The position numbers and the translations under genes were made by a program. The notes beneath the pieces are model-generated. The model worked only from the letters and a program-made list of their open reading frames with translations, did no database searches and was not told the DNA's origin. This document shows positions 1 to 7,787 of a DNA stretch of 64,000 nt, one piece after another. The DNA comes from an uncultured Thermoanaerobaculia bacterium (GTDB taxonomy: Bacteria > Acidobacteriota > Thermoanaerobaculia > Multivoradales > Multivoraceae): positions 2,768,859 to 2,832,858 of the forward strand of contig OX638294.1 in assembly GCA_951812325.1 (NCBI GenBank), given 5' to 3'. The first letter of the stretch is position 1. The number at the start of each line of letters is the position of its first letter.

Positions 1-208
1 ATGTCCGCCGGCTCGGCCGGTCTCCCGACCCCACGGCGCGCGAGCTGTGATCGTCTTGCTTGTTGAAGTTCGCAGAGACCACGCGGCGCGGCTGCTCCGC
101 GTCCGCTGGCTCGGCCAGTCTCCCGACCCCACGGTGGGCGATCTGTGACCATCTGGCCGGTTGAAGTTCGCAGAGACCACGCGGCGCGGCTGCTCCGCGT
201 CCGCTGGC
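1..208. repeat. 98-bp tandem duplication covering the 5' end of the DUF971 gene
   Basis: Bases 4-110 recur at 102-208 with a shift of exactly 98 bp. The stretch around 63-110 matches 161-208 essentially perfectly, and the block starting GCTCGGCC at 11 recurs at 109 with few changes. The unit spans the upstream region plus the first codons of the DUF971 gene. The array may continue left of the window, because the similarity runs to base 1. Confidence 0.9.
47..148 (+). pseudogene. Duplicated N-terminal stub of the DUF971 gene
   Basis: The upstream copy of the 98-bp duplication carries its own GTG at 47 and encodes about the same 16 residues (VEVRRDHAARLLRVRW) as the real gene. It then runs through the repeat into a stop just past the true GTG at 145. 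It is a by-product of the tandem duplication and would give a 33-residue peptide if translated. Its stop overlaps the functional start (TGA at 146-148), so translational coupling is possible but unproven. Confidence 0.6.
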
Positions 209-495
209 AGGACGGCCACGAGAGCGACTACGAGTACGACGTTCTGCGCGGCTACTGCCCGTGCGCGATGTGCCAGGGCCACAACGCGGGCCCGCTCCGG
301 TATCAGCCGCCGCCGCGGCCGGTGACCGCCCACACCGTGTCCCAGGTGGGCAACTACGCGCTCGGCATCGCCTGGTCCGACGGCCACTGGACCGGCATCT
401 ACCGCTTCGACCTCCTGCGCCGCCTCTGCCCGTGCGACGAGTGCCGGACGGCACGATCACAGGCCGGCGAGAGGGGGGTCGGCAAGGACGGCTAG
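145..495 (+). CDS. DUF971 / gamma-butyrobetaine hydroxylase-like N-terminal domain protein
   Basis: A 116-residue protein that is a single DUF971 domain, the small fold also found at the N terminus of gamma-butyrobetaine hydroxylases. Visible hallmarks are W-x-DGHES near residue 22, a CPCAMCQGH cysteine cluster around residue 39, an internal YALGIAWSDGHWTGIYRF segment and a second CPCDEC cluster near the C terminus. The cysteine pairs suggest metal or Fe-S binding, as proposed for stand-alone members near Fe-S or Moco genes. The 3' end overlaps the convergent mobA gene by 39 bp. The GTG start lies inside a recent 98-bp duplication. The molecular function is not established. Confidence 0.85.
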   Translation: MTIWPVEVRRDHAARLLRVRWQDGHESDYEYDVLRGYCPCAMCQGHNAGPLRYQPPPRPVTAHTVSQVGNYALGIAWSDGHWTGIYRFDLLRRLCPCDECRTARSQAGERGVGKDG

Positions 496-1119
496 GCGTC
501 GAGCGCGAGCCCAGTCGTCGGCCGTGTTCACGTTCAGCAGAACGTGGTCCGGATCGCCGAACCTGCCGGCATCGATCGCTTCGACCCGGAGACCGGAGTC
601 CTGGAGCGTCGGATAGAGGCGAAAGTCTCCCCCGGCGCCCCGGCGTTCGAGCAACTCCAGGGCGGACGGCTTCCACAGCGCGCAGGTGGGGTTCATCGAC
701 CACCTATCCGTCGGGTCAAGAGCCGCCGCCGCCAGGTCAGCCCGGCTATCGGCGAGGGCAGCCAGCAGCTTCACCGGCACGAGCGGCAGATCGCAGGCAA
801 GCACCAGTAGCTCCCGGTCGGGCCGCGACCGCGCCGCTCCGAGGACACCGGCCGCCGGTCCCGCGCCGGGGCCGTCCGGACTGGCCTCGACCGGTACGTC
901 GGTTCCCGCCGGGATGCTCCCAATGCCGGCGTTTCCTGCGGCCACGAGGACTCTCTCGACCCCCTTGACCGCTGCCAGTCGATCGACCGCCCATTCGACC
1001 AACGTGGGCCCCGCCTCGTCCCCCCGCCGACCCGGCAGTCGAAGGCCCGCCTTGCTCTGCCCCAGCCGGCTACCCGCACCCCCGGCCAGCACGACCCCGA
1101 CAAGCGGCTTCGCCCTCAA
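457..1119 (-). CDS. mobA: Molybdenum cofactor guanylyltransferase MobA
   Basis: A 220-residue nucleotidyltransferase expected to transfer GMP from GTP to molybdopterin, forming the bis-MGD type cofactor in the cytosol. The N-terminal signature LAGGAGSRLGQSK (about residues 11-23) is the GTP-binding loop, followed by a LACDLPLV metal-binding Asp motif near residue 108. Length is normal for MobA (about 190-220). It could in principle be a MobA-like protein for another nucleotide (MocA or CofC type), but the LAGGxSxRxGxxK motif fits MobA. It converges with the DUF971 gene and no other Moco genes are seen here. Confidence 0.8.
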   Translation of the reverse strand: MRAKPLVGVVLAGGAGSRLGQSKAGLRLPGRRGDEAGPTLVEWAVDRLAAVKGVERVLVAAGNAGIGSIPAGTDVPVEASPDGPGAGPAAGVLGAARSRPDRELLVLACDLPLVPVKLLAALADSRADLAAAALDPTDRWSMNPTCALWKPSALELLERRGAGGDFRLYPTLQDSGLRVEAIDAGRFGDPDHVLLNVNTADDWARARRLAVLADPPLAGL

Positions 1120-1515
1120 GTCGCCGCGCTCCCACCGGGCGGCCCGCCAGCTCGACGCCGTCCCGCCCGTTCAGAGCCCTGTGGGGAGGGTCCCTGCGGA
1201 CTCGAAGCGAGCGACGCTTGATGCCAGTTCGGAAGCCGGAGCGTACCGAAGCGAGCGGAGTGGAGTGAGCGCCAACCCTTCGCATTCTTCGGCAGCGCGA
1301 ACCCGGGTAGCGCGATCCTCGCCACCCGTGAACGAGTCCCTGCGTCCGTCATCGGCGCAAGAATGGCACGGCCGCTGGACCCTCCGCCCAAAGGCCCTGA
1401 AGCGGCGCGTGCAAGCAACGACCCCCACACGCCCCGCCGTCCGGCGCGGACTGGTAGGCTGCGCCGCGCCTGCGGCATGTGGCCTCAGGCGGATTCCTCT
1501 CTGGAGACCCTTCAG
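1120..1515. other. Intergenic stretch with a diverged double-hairpin repeat
   Basis: No convincing gene is seen between mobA and the cyclophilin gene. Bases 1302-1362 resemble, with many substitutions, the double-hairpin repeat found intact at 17161-17222 (CCCGGGT, then GCCACCCG, then GAGTCC, then GGCGCA in the same order). The rest shows no feature I can support. Confidence 0.5.
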
Positions 1516-2103
1516 ATGCACAGTTCACAAGCCGGACCATGGAGTCGCTTCTTGATTTACGCTGCTACGACCGTTCTGCTCGCCGCTCCGGCGATGGGCC
1601 AGGACGCGGCCCCGAGGGTCGCCCTCGAAACGAACCACGGCACGATCGTGCTCGAACTCGATCAGGAGAAGGCGCCGATCACGGTCGCGAACTTCCTGCA
1701 GTACGCGGAGCGGGGTTGGTACGACGGCACGATCTTTCACCGGGTGATGGACAGCTTCATGATCCAGGGCGGCGGGTTCACCCCGGACATGCAGCAGAAG
1801 ATCACGCGGCCGCCGATAAGGAACGAGGCTGACAACGGGCTTCTGAACGACCGCGGCACGGCGGCCATGGCCAGGACGGAAGACCCGGACAGTGCCACGG
1901 CCCAGTTCTTCATCAACCTTGAGGACAATGCCTTCCTCAATCGCGAGGAGGCTCACGACGGGGTTGGCTACGCCGTGTTCGGCAGGGTGGTCGAAGGCAT
2001 GGAGGTGGTCGATGCGATCGCGAAGGTCAAGACTGCCAGCAGGTCCGGCCATCAGAACGTGCCCGTCGAGACCGTCACCCTGATCAGCGCCAAGGTGCAG
2101 TAG
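1516..2103 (+). CDS. Secreted cyclophilin-type peptidyl-prolyl cis-trans isomerase
   Basis: A 195-residue protein. An N-terminal hydrophobic signal segment (FLIYAATTVLLAAPAMG, residues about 9-25) is followed by a complete cyclophilin domain. Family marks are ALETNHGTIVLELD, FHRVMDSFMIQGG (catalytic Arg and substrate-binding loop), a SATAQFFINLEDN segment and GYAVFGRVVEGMEVVD. The role is proline isomerisation during folding, here predicted in the periplasm. The ATG at 1516 is chosen because it directly precedes the signal peptide and has GGAG about 9 nt upstream; a longer in-frame extension begins at 1363 but lacks these features. No operon partner is seen. Confidence 0.9.
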   Translation: MHSSQAGPWSRFLIYAATTVLLAAPAMGQDAAPRVALETNHGTIVLELDQEKAPITVANFLQYAERGWYDGTIFHRVMDSFMIQGGGFTPDMQQKITRPPIRNEADNGLLNDRGTAAMARTEDPDSATAQFFINLEDNAFLNREEAHDGVGYAVFGRVVEGMEVVDAIAKVKTASRSGHQNVPVETVTLISAKVQ

Positions 2104-2233
2104 CCCACCGCTGCGGCACGTGCAGTGACAGCAGGCGGCCGGGATGCGCCCGCTTGCATGGAACGAAGATCCGCGGCCTCGCGCGACCCCTCCTGGGCGC
2201 CGGGTCGCTCCGGGGCGGCCGGCTGGTTCGTGG

Positions 2234-2318
2234 TGGTGCCGAAGGCCGGACTCGAACCGGCACGGGTTGCCCCACACGGCCCTCAACCGTGCGCGTCTAC
2301 CAATTCCGCCACTTCGGC
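2234..2318 (-). tRNA. tRNA-Leu (anticodon GAG)
   Basis: On the minus strand the sequence begins GCCGAAG and ends CTTCGGC-A-CCA, so the acceptor stem pairs over 7 bp and CCA is encoded. The anticodon stem is CACGG/CCGTG with loop TTGAGGG, giving GAG. A long variable arm and the GGTTCGAGTCC T-arm fit class II tRNA-Leu. The gene is 85 nt with CCA and lies just downstream of secG on the same strand. Confidence 0.95.
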
Positions 2319-2336
2319 TCTGTCACGTCCCGCTGG

Positions 2337-2738
2337 TCAGCCCTGGTTGCCGCTCCCGTCGACGGCGTCCGGCTCGCCGGTCGCGCCGCCGTCCTCCGCC
2401 GGAGCTCTCCCGGGCTCTTCCGCCGGTGTGGCCGGCGCGGCGCCAGGCGCCGGCTCGGTGGCTTCGACCTCGTCCGTGACGGAATCGACGCCGCTCATGA
2501 CCGACGATGTGCCCTGCTTCTGGACGATGTTGATGGTCAGCGTCGTCATGATGAAGAGCACGAAGCAGACGACAGTCAGCTTGTGCAGCAGAGTCGCCGC
2601 TCCTCTGGCGCCGAAAGCGGCCTGAGACGCGCCGCCGCCGAATACGGACAGATCGGCTCCCTTGCCCTGCTGGAGCAGCACGACGAGAATCAGGAATAGC
2701 GAGAGCGCCACATGGACGGTGTAGAAGACGAGAATCAC
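2337..2738 (-). CDS. secG: Preprotein translocase subunit SecG
   Basis: A 133-residue inner-membrane protein, the small accessory subunit of SecYEG. Two membrane helices are visible (FYTVHVALSLFLILVVLLQQ at about residues 4-23 and LTVVCFVLFIMTTLTINIV at about 52-70). They are separated by the conserved GKGADLSVFGGGASQAAFGARG loop. A Pro/Ala/Glu/Gly-rich C-terminal tail of about 55 residues makes it longer than E. coli SecG (110). The GTG start at 2738 has GGAG 6 nt upstream. It lies 28 bp downstream of tpiA on the same strand, the common secG-tpiA-pgk arrangement. Confidence 0.92.
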   Translation of the reverse strand: MILVFYTVHVALSLFLILVVLLQQGKGADLSVFGGGASQAAFGARGAATLLHKLTVVCFVLFIMTTLTINIVQKQGTSSVMSGVDSVTDEVEATEPAPGAAPATPAEEPGRAPAEDGGATGEPDAVDGSGNQG

Positions 2739-2766
2739 GGGAGTCTCCTTGAGGCGGTTCCGTTGA

Positions 2767-3549
2767 TCACGGCGCCGCAGCGCTGCCGGAATCCGCAGAA
2801 AGACGAATGATACGCAGGAACGAGGCAGGATCAAGACTTGCGCCGCCAATGAGAAAGCCGTCGATGTCCGGGCGGCTCAGCAGATCGCGGCAATTTTCCG
2901 TGTTGACCGAGCCGCCGTAGAGGATGCGCGCGGCATCGCCCAGGCCGGCCCGGCGGTTGTTCAGCACGCTTCGCAGATGGCTGTGGACGGCCGCCGCAAT
3001 CCCGGGTGAAGCACTCAGTCCGGTGCCGATCGCCCACACCGGTTCATAGGCGAGCACGGCGCCGGCGCCAGCGCCCGCGTCGGCTGTGTCGAGCACCGCC
3101 AGGGCGCTGGCCAACTGGCCCTCCAGGACGGTCTCGGTCCTGCCCTGCTCACGTTGCTCCGGCGTTTCGCCGACGCACACGACGGGCGTCATGCCGCACC
3201 CGAGCGCTCGCTTCGCCTTGCGCGCCACGTCGGAGTTCGATTCGCCGTGGTACTGGCGGCGCTCCGAGTGCCCGGCCAGAACCCATGCGGCGCCGGCATC
3301 CCGAGCCTGGGCGGCGGCGACATCGCCGGTGTAGGCGCCCTTCTCTTCCCCATGCACGTCCTGCGCCCCCACCGAAACCCACCGCGGCATGGCGCGGGCA
3401 GCCAGGCCCAGGTGGACCGGGGTCGGGAACAGGACGATGTCGACCTCCGTCTCCGGCCCTGCTGCTGCCAGCGCTTCGGCGTAGGCGGCGACATCGCCTC
3501 CCAGGAGGTTCATTTTCCAGTTGCCGGCGATGATCGGTGTGCGCTTCAT
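2767..3549 (-). CDS. tpiA: Triose-phosphate isomerase
   Basis: A 260-residue TIM-barrel enzyme interconverting dihydroxyacetone phosphate and glyceraldehyde-3-phosphate in glycolysis and gluconeogenesis. Catalytic residues are visible: Lys12 in GNWKMN, His94 in AGHSERR and Glu169 in AYEPVWAIGTG. The phosphate-binding YGGSVN motif is near residue 213. Length is normal. It follows pgk with a 3-bp gap and precedes secG, so the three form an operon. A 62-bp piece of this gene (3333-3394) is found again at 9839-9900. Confidence 0.96.
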   Translation of the reverse strand: MKRTPIIAGNWKMNLLGGDVAAYAEALAAAGPETEVDIVLFPTPVHLGLAARAMPRWVSVGAQDVHGEEKGAYTGDVAAAQARDAGAAWVLAGHSERRQYHGESNSDVARKAKRALGCGMTPVVCVGETPEQREQGRTETVLEGQLASALAVLDTADAGAGAGAVLAYEPVWAIGTGLSASPGIAAAVHSHLRSVLNNRRAGLGDAARILYGGSVNTENCRDLLSRPDIDGFLIGGASLDPASFLRIIRLSADSGSAAAP

Positions 3550-3552
3550 TCC

Positions 3553-4803
3553 CTACCCTCCGAGTGCTTGCGGCGCCCTGCGCGGCGCCGCCCTGCGCAA
3601 CGCCTCGATGGCAGGCAGTTGTTCCCCCGCGAGCAACGCGAGCGAAGCGCCGCCGCCGGTCGACACGTGGTCGATCCGGTCGGAAAGGCCCTCCTGCTTC
3701 ACGGCGGCGACGGTCTCACCGCCGCCGACCGCGGCAAAGCCCGGGCAGGCGGCGACGGCCCGCGCCATCGCCCGGCTGCCGGCGTCGAAGGGCGGCGTCT
3801 CGAAGACTCCCATGGGACCGTTCCAGAACAGCGTCGCGGCGTCGGCGATCGACGCGTCGAAGGCGGCGCGGGTCTCCGGCCCGATGTCGACCGCGAGCCA
3901 CCCGGCCGGCACGCCGGCCTGGACCGGCACGGTACGGATCCGCCGCTCGGACGGAGTCGACTCGAGCGAGTCGGTGATCACGAGATCGACCGGCAGGACC
4001 AGGTCGGAACCCCGGGTCGCTGCTTCGGTCTCGATCTCCCGCGCCAGATCGAGGCTCTCCCGTTCGACCAGCGAAGAACCGAGTGCCGCGCCGCCGGCAG
4101 CGAGAAGGGTGTTCGACATGCCCCCGCCGACGAGGACCCGACGGGCGAGCGGCAACAGGCGCCTCAGCGCATCGATCTTGCCGCGGATCTTCGCGCCGCC
4201 GACGACCAGCGCGAAGGGCTGCGGCGGATCGTCGAGGAGACGGCCGAGCTGGCGCAGTTCCCGCTCCAGGAGCAGACCGCCGAAGGCGCGGTCCACCCGG
4301 CCGCAGATGGCCGCCGTCGATGCGTGAGCTCGGTGCGCGGCGCCGAAGGCGTCGTTCACGTAGATCCCGCCCAGGGCCGCGAGCTCGGCCGCCAGCGCCG
4401 GATCGTTGCGCTCCTCTCCGGCGTGGAACCGAACGTTCTCGCACAGGCAGACGTCGCCGTCGCCGAGGGCGGCCGCGGCCTCGAGGGCTACCGCGCCGAC
4501 GCAGTCCCCGGCGAAGGCGACGGGTTGGTCGAGTACCCGCGCCAGTGCGTCGGCCACCGGGCGCAGGCTGAGTTCGGGGTCGACCCTGCCGCCGGGCCGG
4601 CCGCGGTGGGAGAGCAGGAGAACCCGGGCGCCGGCTTCGCGGAGGGTGCGGATCGTCGGGGCGGCTTCGTGCAGCCTGGTTGCGTCCAGCACCAACCCGT
4701 TCGCCATGGGGACGTTGAAGTCGACCCGTACGACGACTCGGCGGCCGCGCAGGTCCAGGGAACCGTCGCCGAGGGCGGCTTGTAGGTCGAGGGAAGGCGT
4801 CAC
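3553..4803 (-). CDS. pgk: Phosphoglycerate kinase
   Basis: A 416-residue cytosolic kinase transferring phosphate between 1,3-bisphosphoglycerate and ADP. Signatures are VVVRVDFNVP near the N terminus, LLSHRGRPGG, NVRFHAGEE, the adenine/hinge loop GGGMSNTLLAAGG and the C-terminal FWNGPMGVFE and VGGGETVAA segments. The GTG start at 4803 leaves about 20 residues before VVVRVDFNVP, as in other PGKs. No strong Shine-Dalgarno sequence is visible, and in-frame extension further upstream would run into tsaD. It is first gene of the pgk-tpiA-secG set and diverges from tsaD across 58 bp. Confidence 0.94.
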   Translation of the reverse strand: MTPSLDLQAALGDGSLDLRGRRVVVRVDFNVPMANGLVLDATRLHEAAPTIRTLREAGARVLLLSHRGRPGGRVDPELSLRPVADALARVLDQPVAFAGDCVGAVALEAAAALGDGDVCLCENVRFHAGEERNDPALAAELAALGGIYVNDAFGAAHRAHASTAAICGRVDRAFGGLLLERELRQLGRLLDDPPQPFALVVGGAKIRGKIDALRRLLPLARRVLVGGGMSNTLLAAGGAALGSSLVERESLDLAREIETEAATRGSDLVLPVDLVITDSLESTPSERRIRTVPVQAGVPAGWLAVDIGPETRAAFDASIADAATLFWNGPMGVFETPPFDAGSRAMARAVAACPGFAAVGGGETVAAVKQEGLSDRIDHVSTGGGASLALLAGEQLPAIEALRRAAPRRAPQALGG

Positions 4804-4861
4804 GGTCGGTTGGCTCGCGCACGCTACCCTGCGCGAGACTGCGGAGGATAACGTCCCTGGC

Positions 4862-6025
4862 ATGTCCATTCCGAACGGGGCTGCGGAGGCGTTCCGGGGG
4901 TTCGTTCTCGGCATCGAAACCTCCTGCGACGACACCGCCTGCGCCGTCCTCGACGGTGAGGGTCGGGTGCTCTCCTCCCAGGTCTCGAGCCAGCTGGAGG
5001 TCCATCGCGCGTTCGGAGGCGTGGTTCCGGAAGCGGCGTCGCGCGAGCATCTGCGGAACTGGCCGGCCGTGTCTGAGGCTGCGCTTGCCGGGGCCGGGAT
5101 CGGCTGGCCGGACATCGGGGCGGTTGCGGCAACGCGCGGACCGGGTCTGGTGGGATCGCTCCTGGTCGGTCTCTCCCTCGGCAAGGCGCTCAGCTACGCG
5201 CTGGGCCTACCGTTCCTCGCGGTGCATCACCTGGAAGGGCATCTCTTTTCGCCTCTGTTGCGGAGCGGGGAGGCAAGCCGGCCGGTACCCGAGTCCATGC
5301 TGGGCCTGGTCGTGTCCGGCGGCCACACCAGCCTGCTGGAGGTCGATGGCGGGTCGGGTTCCGTGACCAGCCTCGCGGAGACCCGTGACGACGCGGTGGG
5401 GGAAGCGTTCGACAAGGTTGGCCGCCGGCTAGGTCTGCCTTTTCCGGGCGGTGCGGAGGTCGACCGGCTGGCCGAACTGGGCGATCCGTCGGCGCGGCGG
5501 TTCGGCGCCGCGAGGATCAGCTCGAACGAGTTGGCGTTCTCCTACTCGGGCCTGAAGAGCCAGGCCCTGCGCGCGCTCGGGGAGATCGAGACCAGGACCG
5601 TGATTCCGCCGTCAGCGCTCGGGGGCGACGATGCGGCGTGGCCCCGGGAGGTACTCGACCTGCTGGCGGACTTCCGGCGCGCCGCCGTGGCCCAGCTGAT
5701 CCAGCGTCTGAACCGTCTCTGCGATGAGCGCCCGGTGGCCCGCCTCTCGGTGTCGGGCGGCGTGGCGGCGAACCGGCTGTTGCGGCGGGAGGTGACCGCC
5801 TGGGGCGAACGCCGCGGCGTCGAGGTGATGCTCGTGCCGCTCCGCTTCAGCGGCGACAACGCGGCCATGATCGCCCACGCCGGCTTGCTGCGCCTCCGCA
5901 TGGGCGACACGGACGATCCGCGCGCAGCGGACGCGGAGAGCCGGATTCCCTTCGCGCCGGGCCCGGACGCATGCAGGCGCTCGGCTGCCACCCGTCGTAT
6001 CCGCGCTCAACGCGCGAGTACCTGA
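4862..6025 (+). CDS. tsaD: tRNA N6-adenosine threonylcarbamoyltransferase TsaD
   Basis: A 387-residue ASKHA-fold enzyme that installs t6A37 on ANN-decoding tRNAs together with TsaB, TsaC and TsaE. Family marks are GIETSCDDTACAVLD (residues 18-31), the metal-binding HHLEGH motif (122-127), VSGGHTSL, the GEAFDKVGR segment and the C-terminal VSGGVAANRLLR and SGDNAAMIA motifs. The ATG at 4862 fits the family start. The last nine or so codons (RRIRAQRAST) are encoded by the first copy of a short repeat seen again downstream at 6068-6094, so the C terminus looks extended by repeat sequence. Confidence 0.95.
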   Translation: MSIPNGAAEAFRGFVLGIETSCDDTACAVLDGEGRVLSSQVSSQLEVHRAFGGVVPEAASREHLRNWPAVSEAALAGAGIGWPDIGAVAATRGPGLVGSLLVGLSLGKALSYALGLPFLAVHHLEGHLFSPLLRSGEASRPVPESMLGLVVSGGHTSLLEVDGGSGSVTSLAETRDDAVGEAFDKVGRRLGLPFPGGAEVDRLAELGDPSARRFGAARISSNELAFSYSGLKSQALRALGEIETRTVIPPSALGGDDAAWPREVLDLLADFRRAAVAQLIQRLNRLCDERPVARLSVSGGVAANRLLRREVTAWGERRGVEVMLVPLRFSGDNAAMIAHAGLLRLRMGDTDDPRAADAESRIPFAPGPDACRRSAATRRIRAQRAST

Positions 6026-6143
6026 GGCGACGAGAACCGACGAAGACCGCGACACGGCAGACCACGACCCGTCGTATCCGCGCTCACGCGCGAGCGCCTG
6101 CCGCCCGGGTTCCGGGCAGGGCCCGTCGTGAGCGCGCGATGAG
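5991..6143. repeat. Short repeated units at the tsaD 3' end
   Basis: CCCGTCGTATCCGCGCTC followed by (A)ACGCGCGAG occurs at 5991-6018 and again at 6068-6094, 77 bp apart. A more diverged piece (CCCGTCGTGAGCGCGCG) lies near 6120-6136. The GCGCTC-ACGCGCGAGC portion can form a small hairpin. The first copy encodes the end of TsaD. No gene is seen from 6026 to 6238. Confidence 0.7.
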
Positions 6144-6238
6144 CTGCCCCGGTCTTCCGATCCCGGCCGGTCGAGGCGCCCGGGAACTTCGCCTCCGAAC
6201 GCCGCGGAGCAGATTCCGGGGCGCGAGGTCGCGGGCGG

Positions 6239-7018
6239 TCACTCCATCACGCCCTGCACCGGCGACGAAGCCGTTGCATACAGCTTTCTGGGGATGCGCC
6301 CCGCGTTCGCTGCGAGCCAACCGGCTTCCACCGCCAGTTTCATCGCCCGCGCCATCCGCACCGGATCCTCGGCGCCGGCGACGCCGGTGTTCATCAATAC
6401 GCCGTCCGCGCCGAGTTCCATCGCCAGGGCGGCGTCGCTGGCGGTGCCGACGCCGGCGTCCACGATCACCGGCACGTTGGCCTGCTCCACGATGATCCGG
6501 AGATTGGCGGGATTGCGGATGCCCATGCCGGAGCCGATCGGCGCGGCCAGCGGCATCACGGCGGCGGCGCCGAGGTCCTCCAGCTTGCGGCAGGTGATCG
6601 GATCGTCCGTCGTGTACGGGAGTACGACGAATCCCTCGCCGACGAGTTCCCGCGTCGCCGCGAGAAGTTCCTCGTTGTCGGGGAAGAGGGTCTTCTCGTC
6701 GCCGATCACCTCCAGCTTGACCCAGTTCCAGCCGCCGAGTTCGCGCGCCAGGCGGGCGGTGCGGATCGCGGCGTCCGCGGTGTAGCAGGCGGCCGTGTTG
6801 GGAAGCAGCAGGTAGCGATCCTGATCGATGTGGTCGATCAGGGAGCCCTTCCCCAGGTCGTCGAGGTTCACTCGCCGCAGGGCCGCGGTCACCATCTCGG
6901 TTCCCGCGGCGGCGAAGGCGTCGACCATGACCTGCTCGTCGCGGTACTTGCCCGTTCCAAGGATGAGCCGCGAGTGGAACTCGCGCCCGGCGACAACGAG
7001 GGGCTTCGGCTTGTTCAT
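6239..7018 (-). CDS. thiG: Thiazole synthase ThiG
   Basis: A 259-residue TIM-barrel enzyme that forms the thiazole phosphate moiety of thiamine from deoxyxylulose-5-phosphate, dehydroglycine or iminoacetate, and ThiS thiocarboxylate. Conserved segments are [16 protein letters not shown]-like ([12 protein letters not shown]), the Schiff-base Lys101 in WVKLEVIGD, and the phosphate-binding [18 protein letters not shown] and [11 protein letters not shown] loops. Length is typical (about 255-265). The ATG at 7018 lies 13 bp after the kinase gene, suggesting one transcript. No thiS, thiF or thiO is nearby and no THI-box riboswitch was recognised; thiL is about 54 kb away. Confidence 0.95.
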   Translation of the reverse strand: MNKPKPLVVAGREFHSRLILGTGKYRDEQVMVDAFAAAGTEMVTAALRRVNLDDLGKGSLIDHIDQDRYLLLPNTAACYTADAAIRTARLARELGGWNWVKLEVIGDEKTLFPDNEELLAATRELVGEGFVVLPYTTDDPITCRKLEDLGAAAVMPLAAPIGSGMGIRNPANLRIIVEQANVPVIVDAGVGTASDAALAMELGADGVLMNTGVAGAEDPVRMARAMKLAVEAGWLAANAGRIPRKLYATASSPVQGVME

Positions 7019-7031
7019 GTCGGTTCGGATC

Positions 7032-7682
7032 TCAGGTGCTCTGTGCGGGGACCACGTACTGGATGCCCCGGATCGGTCGGGTGATGTGGTGCAGCAGTTC
7101 CTCGAAGTCCTTGGACTTGTGCTCAAAGTCGAGGTTGCGGCTGTCCACCACGAGAAGCGGTGATTGATCGTAGTGGTAGTAGTAGTGGTTGTAGGCCTCG
7201 ATCAGCTGCGACAGGTAGTCGGCCGAGATGTTCTGCTCGATGTCCCGCGAGCGCTTGCGGATGCGGGCCATGCAGGTTTCCACGTCGGCGGTCAGGAAAA
7301 TCAGCAGGTCCGGTCCGCGCAGCTGTGGCTCCAGCAGGTCGTAGAGCTTCTCGAACAGCATCAACTCGTCGTCGACCAGGTTGAGGTACGCGAACAGCCT
7401 GCTCTTGGCGAAAGTGTAGTCCGCGAGGCGTATGGGATCGAAGAGATCGCCCTGGGCCAGCTCCAGTTGCTGCTTGTAGCGGGTCAGCAGGAAGTAGAGC
7501 TCGGTCTGGAACGCCGTCCCGGGCCGGTCGCGGTAGAAGGCCTCGAGGAAGGGGTTGTCCACGTCCTCGAGGATCTTCACGCCCTCGAACCGCTGCGCGA
7601 GCATCTCGACGAGGGTCGTCTTGCCTACGCCAATTGGCCCGTCAACGGCCAGGTAGCGGTACACGGGCGCGTCAACGGGCAC
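7032..7682 (-). CDS. Deoxynucleoside kinase (dAdo/dCyd/dGuo kinase family)
   Basis: A 216-residue nucleoside salvage kinase. The P-loop GPIGVGKTT spans residues 15-23, followed by the [14 protein letters not shown] segment, the [15 protein letters not shown] substrate region and the LID motif [10 protein letters not shown]. The family phosphorylates deoxyadenosine, deoxyguanosine or deoxycytidine; the exact substrate cannot be read from sequence. The GTG at 7682 is the only start near the P-loop. A TATAGT -10-like box ends 8 nt upstream of the start, so the transcript may be nearly leaderless. It is followed by thiG after 13 bp. Confidence 0.88.
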   Translation of the reverse strand: MPVDAPVYRYLAVDGPIGVGKTTLVEMLAQRFEGVKILEDVDNPFLEAFYRDRPGTAFQTELYFLLTRYKQQLELAQGDLFDPIRLADYTFAKSRLFAYLNLVDDELMLFEKLYDLLEPQLRGPDLLIFLTADVETCMARIRKRSRDIEQNISADYLSQLIEAYNHYYYHYDQSPLLVVDSRNLDFEHKSKDFEELLHHITRPIRGIQYVVPAQST

Positions 7683-7689
7683 TGCGCGG

Positions 7690-7718
7690 ACTATACAATC
7701 CCCCACAGGCGCCTGGGA
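7690..7718 (-). promoter_or_regulatory. Candidate promoter of the deoxynucleoside kinase gene
   Basis: On the minus strand TATAGT (7695-7690) lies 8 nt before the GTG start, which would put transcription initiation almost at the start codon. The -35 region about 17 bp upstream (7718-7713, TCCCAG) is poor. The call rests on the -10 match only. Confidence 0.35.
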
Positions 7719-7787
7719 CCGTCGGTGGCGGCAGGTTCGCGGGGCCCATGAGACGGCAAGAGGACTTTCGGGAGGGGGACGAGCGAA

